Of a DNA stretch of 10,393 bases, positions 5,312 to 10,393 are shown one piece after another; the stretch's first letter is position 1; the number at the start of each line of letters is the position of its first letter. This DNA is from Candidatus Saccharimonadia bacterium (lineage in GTDB: Bacteria; Patescibacteriota; Saccharimonadia; Saccharimonadales; Saccharimonadaceae), in NCBI GenBank assembly GCA_023262335.1, contig JALRBE010000037.1:1-10393 (forward strand). The letters run 5' to 3'. A program made the position numbers and the translations under genes. The notes under the pieces are model-generated. The model was not told the origin of the DNA. It worked only from the letters and a program-made list of their open reading frames with translations, and ran no database searches.

Positions 5312-5329
5312 ATATAATTATTGTATAAT
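5301..5329 (+). promoter_or_regulatory. Promoter of the 5407 gene
   Basis: TTGTTA (5301-5306), a 17-nt spacer and a perfect TATAAT (5324-5329) overlap the end of the exonuclease gene. Transcription would start near 5336. The leader of about 70 nt contains a 6-bp hairpin (5344-5359). This makes ATG 5335 unlikely as a start and favours 5407. Confidence 0.65.
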
Positions 5330-5406
5330 AATTTATGTTCGCATCCCGAACCCTCGGGAAATTAATGAAGTACCTGAATGACAGTTCAACCGACACGGGG
5401 AGACTC

Positions 5407-5898
5407 ATGGCAGTACACTACGTCCAATGGCATCAACTGTTCGATGAAGGCAAAGCGCTGATGGACGACATCGTGGCCGTACCCGAAGTCACGCGACGCA
5501 TCGCGGCGCTGCAAACGAACGCGGAGGAGATCCGTAATGCGCAGCTCGCGTTGCCCGAACTCTGCGCGCCGTTACGCTACGACGAAATCCGCAGGCTGGA
5601 ATCGACACCGTTCCTCATACGGGTCGTGTTCGATCACACTGCAGCCTCCCGGAAACCGTCACCAAGCAACCGGCCCTTCGACGTCGGGTTCGCGCACAGT
5701 GATTACCTGGCATTCGAAGACCCTTCGTTCATCCTGACCGACGGCAGCCTGTGCTACGAATACGGCACCCCGGGCTTCGAAATCATCACCAGAAGCATGC
5801 TGCCAACGCAACACCAGCTGTCGCACTACCGGTTCCTCATGAGCCTCGCGCGCGACGCGCTGGCAACGCACAACGAGTTCTTCGCGAACGCCGACTGA
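5407..5898 (+). CDS. Orphan protein of unknown function
   Basis: Start ATG 5407 is preferred because GGGGAG (5397-5402) lies 4 nt before it and the promoter's start site falls near 5336, which makes the in-frame ATG at 5335 unusable except as leaderless. ATG 5365 has no ribosome site. The product is 163 aa and soluble, with no signal peptide. Its N-terminal third is predicted helical (about 8-65: FDEGKALMDDI, EVTRRIAAL, RYDEIRRLE), then a beta-like middle (PFLIRVVF, 68-75), a Pro/Ser stretch (84-90) and an acidic aromatic region (DYLAFEDPSFILTDG, 99-113). FEIITR (124-129) faintly resembles FWLVTR of the 6039 protein, which is too little to claim kinship. I recognise no domain. It is transcribed alone: its own promoter precedes it and a terminator follows at 5916. 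Confidence 0.7.
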   Translation: MAVHYVQWHQLFDEGKALMDDIVAVPEVTRRIAALQTNAEEIRNAQLALPELCAPLRYDEIRRLESTPFLIRVVFDHTAASRKPSPSNRPFDVGFAHSDYLAFEDPSFILTDGSLCYEYGTPGFEIITRSMLPTQHQLSHYRFLMSLARDALATHNEFFANAD

Positions 5899-5915
5899 GA
5901 CTGCTTAGTCACGTT

Positions 5916-5940
5916 GCCCCCGCTACCCAGCGGGGGCTTT
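5916..5940 (+). terminator. Intrinsic terminator after the 5407 gene
   Basis: GCCCCCGCT (5916-5924) pairs with AGCGGGGGC (5929-5937) around ACCC and runs into TTTCCATTT. It shares its 8-nt stem sequence with the terminator at 4571. Confidence 0.85.
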
Positions 5941-5950
5941 CCATTTATGT

Positions 5951-5979
5951 TTGCATTCCACCCTAATTATGGCTATGGT
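5951..5979 (+). promoter_or_regulatory. Possible promoter of the 6039 gene
   Basis: TTGCAT (5951-5956), 17 nt and TATGGT (5974-5979) make a moderate match. The same TATGGTAA -10 region is used upstream of the paralogous gene at 4147, which raises its credibility. It follows directly after the terminator of the 5407 gene. Confidence 0.45.
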
Positions 5980-6038
5980 AAGACTGTTCGGGCGTAGCAA
6001 CGACCCGAAGGAACAGGAACCGACAGAAAGAGATGCCC

Positions 6039-6458
6039 ATGCCGGATATCGACAAGCTGTTCGACCAGCTCGCAGGCACCATGAATCGGCGCGACCAAGA
6101 AGACAAGGAGTGCGAGCGGCTCACCAAATTGCTGCAAGTACTCATCCGCGGCCAAGCCCGCAAGATCGTCGAAGCCGGCGCGGAGGGCGTCTACATCGAC
6201 ACCCGAGAGGTCCGCATTCACGGCTACGCGCTGCGCCATTCGCCGTGCACGCTGGAGCACACCCAAGGTGCCATGCTGGTGTTGCAAGCCCGCGAGCACT
6301 TCTGGCTCGTCACGCGGCACCTCGCACCCTGCGGTGGTACGTTCAAGGAGTTTTCCACCGCCGCCAGCCGGTTGTCCACCGACTCGTTCGATGGACTCCT
6401 GACCGTCTGGAACCTGCTCAAAGAGCCAGCCGTGGCGACGACCCAAGCGGCGTCGTAA
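6039..6458 (+). CDS. Small orphan protein, paralog of the protein at 4147
   Basis: The 139-aa product is soluble with no signal peptide. ATG 6039 is preferred over ATG 6033 because CAGAAAGAG ends 6 nt before it, and the same nine bases precede the start at 10302 with similar spacing; 6033 leaves no room for a ribosome site. A charged helical N-terminus (about 1-45) is followed by the region shared with the 4147 protein: G62, L65, H67, L72, E73, G77, V81, F88, W89, V91, R93, L95, F105, L112, D118, L120, W124 and L127. That is about 18 identities in some 66 aligned positions with two single gaps. The C-terminal tail (128-139) is Ala/Thr rich. The function is unknown, and no catalytic motif is evident beyond the conserved His, Glu and Arg. 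It has a terminator at 6478 shared with the convergent gene. Confidence 0.75.
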   Translation: MPDIDKLFDQLAGTMNRRDQEDKECERLTKLLQVLIRGQARKIVEAGAEGVYIDTREVRIHGYALRHSPCTLEHTQGAMLVLQAREHFWLVTRHLAPCGGTFKEFSTAASRLSTDSFDGLLTVWNLLKEPAVATTQAAS

Positions 6459-6477
6459 GCCCCTGGCCAGCTCGAAC

Positions 6478-6505
6478 ACCCGCTCATGCGAGCGGGTTTT
6501 TATTT
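6478..6505 (+). terminator. Intrinsic terminator between convergent genes
   Basis: ACCCGCTC (6478-6485) pairs with GAGCGGGT (6490-6497) around ATGC and is followed by TTTTTATTT on the plus strand. The minus-strand gene at 6500 ends inside the T-tract. In the minus direction the tract after the stem is only TGTTCG, so termination that way should be weaker. Confidence 0.88.
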
Positions 6506-7336
6506 GCCCAAACTTCGGAGCGCCGGTTCCAGCGTATACGCATGGCCATCGCCGTACACGGCAAATATGTTTTTGCCTTCGTGCAAGGCCGTTTTGATTT
6601 CACCAAGTATATGCTCGTCGCGGATTTGGTTCGAGCGGTTATGAATTTCGTTGACGACGCTGTTCTCGTCGATCGGGTTGGCATGCGCGTCAAAGTGTTC
6701 CAAATCGTTCCAGTCGAGCTCGCCGCCAAACAATTCGCGGTGTGTTGCCGCGACCACGCCGAACGACGTACCAACTTCCTGAAACGAGGGTACGTGACCG
6801 AGAGCGCTTTCAAGCACATCAGTAAAGCTCTCGAACTTCCGCTGGACCTCCTGGCGGCGCTCGCTCGGCTGGTCAGCCCGTAGCGGTACTTCCCGGCCCC
6901 ATTGCACCGCCTGGCGCGCGACTAACCAATAAAACACTTGGTGCGACGGGAACTCGTCACATAATTTCGCGAACTCGTCGCTCCGCGATGGTTCCGGGCT
7001 GGCAATTTCCACGCCGGCCTGGCGCGCCAACCGGTCGGCCAGCGCCTCTTCGCCGCCACGGCGCACAAGTTCGTCTTCGGCTAGGTCATCCGTGTCGGTA
7101 TGCGGCCCTCTCCAACCTTCCAGTAGCACGAGTTTTTGGTTACTAGACGGCTCTCGCAAAAAATCCCCAAGCTCTTTGCGCACGCGGTTGATCATATGGC
7201 CATTCGGGTCGTTGCTGTGCTCCACGCCGCAAAAATCAAGCGTGGTGCCGGCGGCCGTTTCCACATGGATGGTCGGGTATTCGTGCTGCTCCAAGTACTC
7301 CTTGTGAATTGGCCGTATGGGCAGCGTATCGCTCAC
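6500..7336 (-). CDS. TraB/GumN/TIKI-superfamily-like protein
   Basis: The 278-aa protein has two GxxH motifs, GVEH near the start (37-40) and GDGH near the end (262-265). It also has an acidic LLEG (71-74), SPEP (113-116) and RDEH (239-242) followed by a helix and IFAVYGDGH. This order of GxxH, Glu, Arg and GxxH is the hallmark described for the TIKI/TraB/EreA-like fold, whose studied members include metal-dependent hydrolases or proteases. No signal peptide or membrane segment is seen, so this one is probably cytosolic. Start is GTG 7336-7334, directly after the ftsK TAG, with GAGGAAG as ribosome site inside the ftsK 3' end. It is therefore likely co-transcribed and translationally coupled with ftsK. 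The superfamily call is by motif pattern only; the reaction is unknown. Confidence 0.68.
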   Translation of the reverse strand: MSDTLPIRPIHKEYLEQHEYPTIHVETAAGTTLDFCGVEHSNDPNGHMINRVRKELGDFLREPSSNQKLVLLEGWRGPHTDTDDLAEDELVRRGGEEALADRLARQAGVEIASPEPSRSDEFAKLCDEFPSHQVFYWLVARQAVQWGREVPLRADQPSERRQEVQRKFESFTDVLESALGHVPSFQEVGTSFGVVAATHRELFGGELDWNDLEHFDAHANPIDENSVVNEIHNRSNQIRDEHILGEIKTALHEGKNIFAVYGDGHAYTLEPALRSLGK

Positions 7337-9583
7337 CTAAGCTTCCTCGTCGCTGCCGCCGCCCAGTTCGTCCATGCTGCTCACCAGCACGTCGCGCGGC
7401 TTGCTGTTGCCCGTTGGCGGCCCAATGATGCCTTGCTCTTCCATGGTGTCTATGTAACGGGCTGCTTTGGCGTAGCCGATACCCAGGCGTCGTTGCAGCA
7501 CGCTGGCGCTCGCCTTGCCGCTGTCGATCACGATTCGCAAGGCTTCCTGGTACGTTTGGTCGCCGCTGGTGTCGGTGGCGAAATCCATGACCACGCCGCC
7601 CTTGCCATTCAGTTGCACCGGCTGGCTGATGATCTCGTCGTTGTACTGCGGTGCCGACTGCATGCGTAAATGATTGGTGATCTTTTCGACTTCGTCGTCG
7701 GTCACCCACGCGCCCTGCACGCGAATCGGCTTGCTCATGCTCGGGGTGTACATCAGCATGTCACCCTGGCCCAGCAGCTTCTCGGCACCGATTTGGTCGA
7801 GGATGGTTCGGGAATCCACCTGGCTCGCCACCGTAAAGGCGATGCGCGCCGGAATATTAGCCTTGATAAGCCCGGTAATAACGTTCACGCTCGGGCGCTG
7901 CGTTGCCAGTACCAAATGGATGCCAACGGCACGTGCCTTTTGCGCCAACCGTACGATCAGCGCTTCGACGTCGCGGCCAGCGACCATCATCAAATCGGCG
8001 AGCTCGTCGATCACGATGACGATGTACGGCATGGCGCCTTCTTCGTGCTCTTGCACGTTGCCTTCGTCGTCTTGCACGGTGATTTTAGTCGCGCCGCTAC
8101 GCAGCTTGTTGTTATACGTCTTGATGTCTTTAATGCGCTTCTCGGCCAGCAGCTTGTAACGGCGCTCCATTTCGTTCACCGCCCATTTGAGCGCGCTGAT
8201 GGTCTTTTCGGGTTCGGTAATCACCGGTGTCAGCAAATGCGGGATGTCTTCGTACGACGCCATTTCGACCTGCTTCGGGTCGACCAATATCAGCTTCATT
8301 TCGCTCGGGCTGTTGCGGTACAGCAAGCTGGTCAGGAGCGTATTGATCATGACGGACTTACCGCTACCAGTCTGACCGGCGATCAAAAGGTGCGGCATCT
8401 TGTTCAGCTCGCCGACTACCGCTTCGCCGGCGATGTCGCGACCGATGCCGAACGACAGCGGCTCTTGGCCTTCCTTCCACTGCTTGCTCGTCAGCACGCC
8501 GTACAGGCGCACGTCGGCCGCCTTTTTGTTCGGGACTTCGATGCCTACCGCGCGCTTGCCGGGAATCGGCGCTTCGATGCGGATGGACTGTGCCGCCAAG
8601 TTGAGCGCGATGTTGGTTTCGAGCGCGGTGATCTTGGTGAGCTTGACGCCGTTCGGCGGACTCAACGTATACTGCGTCACCTTCGGGCCGATGTTCGCGC
8701 CTTCCATGTCGACGTCGATATTGAACTCGCCCAGCGTGTCTTTGATGATCTGCGCGTTCTGCTGCACGTCGCCCGCGTTGGCTGGCGACTGCTTCTTTTC
8801 GAGCAGGTCGACGCTTGGCGATTTCCAGTTCGGGTCGCTGACCGACACCAGCGCGGTGCGCTCTTCGGCCACTTTGTCTTGCTTGACGCTGCCCTTGAAC
8901 GACGACAGGCGCGATGATTTCTTCTCTTCCTCGAGCATACTCGGGTCGAGCGTCTCGACGCCCGTGTTCAGCTTGAAGTCGCTCAGCGGCTTCTTCTTTT
9001 CTTTCTCGTTGTCTTCGGCGGCTTGGCGCATGACCTTCACGTTGTTCGTGTCGAACTTTTCGGTTTGCATGAGCGCCCAAATGCGCTGAATAAGCGCGAA
9101 CGGCGACGCCCGGAACAGGAACAGCAGCGTCACAAGAATGAGCAGCACGTAAATGAAGATTGCCACGCCGCGGTCGACCATCTGCAACATGAGGTCGTTG
9201 ACCGTATTGCCGACCCATCCGCCTTGCGCCGTGCCGTCAACGGCCGTGAATAGCAAGCCGAACAGCCCGGCGAACCACAGCACGAGCAGCACGGTGGCGA
9301 ACTTCATCACCAACGGCAACTTGTTCTTTTCGGCGCGGAATATCTCTACCCCCACGTACACGAACAAGAACGGAATGATATAAATGGCGTTACCGATGAA
9401 CTGCAAGGCGGTCGCCTGGATCCATTCCAGCACCGGCCCGCCCGCGCCAAACCAGGCCACCACGAGCAATATCGAGAACGCGATCAAGCCAAGCGCGAGT
9501 ACCTGCTGCCAAAAGCCAGCGGGGAGCTTGTGTGACGGTCCGGCGGGCGCGGCCTTCTTTTTGGTCTTTTTCTTTTTAGCCAT
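7337..9583 (-). CDS. ftsK: DNA translocase FtsK/SpoIIIE
   Basis: The 748-aa protein begins with a Lys-rich leader, then four membrane segments (about 28-45, 62-82, 93-113, 136-157) that anchor it at the division septum. A short charged linker (about 175-265) follows. The motor has the alpha region (270-380: NIDVDMEGANIGPKVTQY, IEAPIPGKRAVGIEVPN), Walker A GQTGSGKS (403-410), Walker B IVIVIDE (521-527), ATQRPSVNVITG (560-571) and ARIAF...SRTILD..GAEKLLG. The C-terminal gamma winged helix (about 675-735, SASVLQRRLGIGYAKAARYID) is the DNA-orienting domain. It pumps chromosome ends through the closing septum and activates XerCD recombination at dif. The linker is far shorter than in E. coli (1329 aa). 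No clear Shine-Dalgarno precedes the ATG, and AT-rich promoter sequence is close. TAG stop directly abuts the next gene. Confidence 0.97.
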   Translation of the reverse strand: MAKKKKTKKKAAPAGPSHKLPAGFWQQVLALGLIAFSILLVVAWFGAGGPVLEWIQATALQFIGNAIYIIPFLFVYVGVEIFRAEKNKLPLVMKFATVLLVLWFAGLFGLLFTAVDGTAQGGWVGNTVNDLMLQMVDRGVAIFIYVLLILVTLLFLFRASPFALIQRIWALMQTEKFDTNNVKVMRQAAEDNEKEKKKPLSDFKLNTGVETLDPSMLEEEKKSSRLSSFKGSVKQDKVAEERTALVSVSDPNWKSPSVDLLEKKQSPANAGDVQQNAQIIKDTLGEFNIDVDMEGANIGPKVTQYTLSPPNGVKLTKITALETNIALNLAAQSIRIEAPIPGKRAVGIEVPNKKAADVRLYGVLTSKQWKEGQEPLSFGIGRDIAGEAVVGELNKMPHLLIAGQTGSGKSVMINTLLTSLLYRNSPSEMKLILVDPKQVEMASYEDIPHLLTPVITEPEKTISALKWAVNEMERRYKLLAEKRIKDIKTYNNKLRSGATKITVQDDEGNVQEHEEGAMPYIVIVIDELADLMMVAGRDVEALIVRLAQKARAVGIHLVLATQRPSVNVITGLIKANIPARIAFTVASQVDSRTILDQIGAEKLLGQGDMLMYTPSMSKPIRVQGAWVTDDEVEKITNHLRMQSAPQYNDEIISQPVQLNGKGGVVMDFATDTSGDQTYQEALRIVIDSGKASASVLQRRLGIGYAKAARYIDTMEEQGIIGPPTGNSKPRDVLVSSMDELGGGSDEEA

Positions 9584-9618
9584 ATGCGTTTTTATTATAT
9601 CTGATGAATGGTAGTTAT

Positions 9619-9647
9619 ATTATAGCAAAATTTACTACAAAATGCAA
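9619..9647 (-). promoter_or_regulatory. Promoter of ftsK
   Basis: On the minus strand, TTGCAT (9647-9642), 17 nt and TATAAT (9624-9619) give a start near 9612 and a short leader of about 28 nt. A second TATAAT at 9599-9594 without a good -35 lies about ten bases before the ATG and could give a nearly leaderless message. Confidence 0.65.
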
Positions 9648-9659
9648 GCCCCTTATGGT

Positions 9660-9687
9660 TTGTGCTGACCCTACGCCCGCTTATACT
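9660..9687 (+). promoter_or_regulatory. Possible promoter of the 9725 gene
   Basis: TTGTGC (9660-9665), 16 nt and TATACT (9682-9687) lie back to back with the ftsK promoter. The -10 is good and the -35 moderate. Transcription would start near 9694. Confidence 0.5.
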
Positions 9688-9724
9688 CATAGGAGCGTCC
9701 ATACACCTATCGAAAGGTTCTAAA

Positions 9725-10177
9725 ATGCCATTCGTGTACTTTGCAAAACTGCATGTCGCTTCCGATACCGAGGTGCAACTGAAGCTCAGCGAAGGCTACG
9801 CCAGCGTACTGCACATCACCTCTGGCACCGTGCTTCGGACTCTGCACGAGCGCGTCGTCGCCACGGGCAATCCGCCGGAAGAGTTGTGGCAACAGCACGG
9901 GGATGACTACGAAAAGATAGCCGAAGCCATCCAGCAGGACTGGACCGACAGCCTGTTGGATCAATCACTGCTCGATCCGGATTTCTCCCGGAAGGTCCGC
10001 CAGATTACCGCCAAGATTGGCGTCGAAATATCGGAGGAATCTCGGCTGCGTAATCATGAGTTTCCTCACGAAATCGAGGGCTGCAAGATACTGCTGCACA
10101 CCGATCACTTCGAGGGCGCGTTCTGGCATGACTACATCGACAAGTTGGTTGTTACGTACTACGACCCGTGGGCATGA
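9725..10177 (+). CDS. Orphan protein of unknown function
   Basis: ATG 9725 has AAAGG (9713-9717) seven nt upstream and lies downstream of the likely transcription start, so the in-frame upstream start at 9662 is rejected. The product is 150 aa and soluble, with no signal or membrane segment. Helical segments alternate with acidic ones: PEELWQQHGDDYEKIAEAIQQDW (51-73, by key residues W55, D60, W73), a DPDFSRKVRQITAKIGVEI stretch (84-102), then His/aromatic-rich residues (HTDHFEGAFWHDYIDK, 125-140) and YYDPWA at the end. I recognise no family. It stands alone between its own promoter and a strong terminator, divergent from ftsK. The clustering of His125, Asp127, His128 and His135 could bind metal, but that is only a guess. 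Confidence 0.72.
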   Translation: MPFVYFAKLHVASDTEVQLKLSEGYASVLHITSGTVLRTLHERVVATGNPPEELWQQHGDDYEKIAEAIQQDWTDSLLDQSLLDPDFSRKVRQITAKIGVEISEESRLRNHEFPHEIEGCKILLHTDHFEGAFWHDYIDKLVVTYYDPWA

Positions 10178-10185
10178 CCCGCATC

Positions 10186-10211
10186 ATCGGCTCCAACGGG
10201 GGCCGATTTTT
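10186..10211 (+). terminator. Intrinsic terminator after the 9725 gene
   Basis: ATCGGCTCC (10186-10194) pairs with GGGGCCGAT (10199-10207), 9 bp with one G-U pair, around AACG, and is followed by TTTTTA. It starts 9 nt after the TGA stop. Confidence 0.88.
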
Positions 10212-10251
10212 ACTTCAGCGACTCACTATTTATTTTTAGCAATGCCAGGAG

Positions 10252-10257
10252 TATACT
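10252..10257 (+). promoter_or_regulatory. Possible -10 element for the 10302 gene
   Basis: TATACT preceded by an AT-rich stretch (10226-10238) without a good -35. The sequence TATACTGAAC resembles TTAACTGAAC upstream of the exonuclease. Weak evidence on its own. Confidence 0.3.
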
Positions 10258-10301
10258 GAACTCGCTGCCCCACCCCCCTCTCAAGCAGAAAGAGTCCGGC
10301 A

Positions 10302-10393
10302 ATGTCCCTTCCAACGGTTGTCTCGACGACGCACGATCACGGAAGCTTCAATACCAAGACCCTCACCCTCAACAACGGTGGCTCTCTTGTCAT
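10302..10393 (+). CDS. N-terminal fragment of an unrecognised gene (runs off right edge)
   Basis: Thirty codons are open from ATG 10302 to the window end, beginning MSLPTVVSTTHDHG and rich in Ser, Thr and Asn. CAGAAAGAG ends 7 nt before the ATG, as before the 6039 gene, and a TATACT lies about 45 nt upstream. No signal peptide is evident in what can be seen. Too little is present to assign a family. Confidence 0.5.
   Translation, partial: MSLPTVVSTTHDHGSFNTKTLTLNNGGSLV

Noticed and set aside
5335..5406. Upstream ATG 5335 for the orphan at 5407
   Set aside because: It coincides with the predicted transcription start and has no ribosome site, while 5407 has GGGGAG at proper spacing.
7670..8917. 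415-codon plus-strand open frame inside ftsK
   Set aside because: It is antisense to the conserved FtsK motor domain with all its motifs, and its product is an Arg/His/Val-rich sequence typical of a shadow frame.
1..10393. Recoded TGA (Gracilibacteria-type code)
   Set aside because: TGA ends the 4147, 5407 and 9725 genes directly before intrinsic terminators, and no conserved protein here needs TGA read as an amino acid.
1..10393. CRISPR array, tRNA, transposase or phage genes
   Set aside because: No regularly spaced direct repeats, cloverleaf-like stretches with a CCA end or T-loop, or recombinase/transposase motifs were seen.

Overview
The window looks like a chromosomal segment of a small-genome bacterium, most likely Patescibacteria/CPR and possibly Saccharibacteria (TM7). 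The grounds are a compact FtsK of 748 aa, the rpsF-ssb-rpsR-efp-tlyA core block, many small orphan proteins, and a fairly GC-rich standard-code genome. TAA, TAG and TGA all end real genes here, so TGA is not recoded as in Gracilibacteria. The lineage call rests on general resemblance only; no search was possible.

Layout. Positions 1-241 hold the start of a secreted Pro-rich protein on the minus strand, with its own TTTACA-N17-TATAAT promoter, cut by the window edge. Positions 430-3266 hold a minus-strand translation and replication block in transcription order rpsF (S6), ssb, rpsR (S18), efp, tlyA. It is driven by a TGGACA-N17-TATAAT promoter at 3335-3363. Its unusually wide gaps (about 100-170 nt) each contain inverted repeats. 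A lipoprotein gene (3419-3982, minus) ends in a strong terminator just upstream of that promoter. It diverges from a plus-strand orphan gene at 4147.

Positions 4147-6458 carry four consecutive plus-strand genes with separate control signals: a small orphan, a DEDDh 3'-5' exonuclease, a second orphan, and a third orphan that is recognisably a paralog of the first. The three orphans are each followed by a terminator. They converge on a minus-strand pair, ftsK (7337-9583) and a TraB/GumN/TIKI-like protein (6500-7336). The start codon of the second directly follows the stop codon of ftsK in the same frame. Divergent from ftsK is another single orphan gene (9725-10177) with its own promoter and terminator. 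A last gene begins at 10302 and runs off the right edge.

The core genes cover ribosome assembly and elongation, single-strand DNA binding, rRNA methylation and chromosome segregation. The most unusual features are (i) the paralogous small-protein family of genes 4147 and 6039, (ii) a hairpin motif repeated about 50 nt after the efp and ssb stop codons with a compensated base pair, (iii) a symmetrical 69-nt nested inverted repeat between rpsR and efp, and (iv) operator-like palindromes at the rpsF and lipoprotein promoters. I saw no tRNA, rRNA, CRISPR array, transposase or phage gene.
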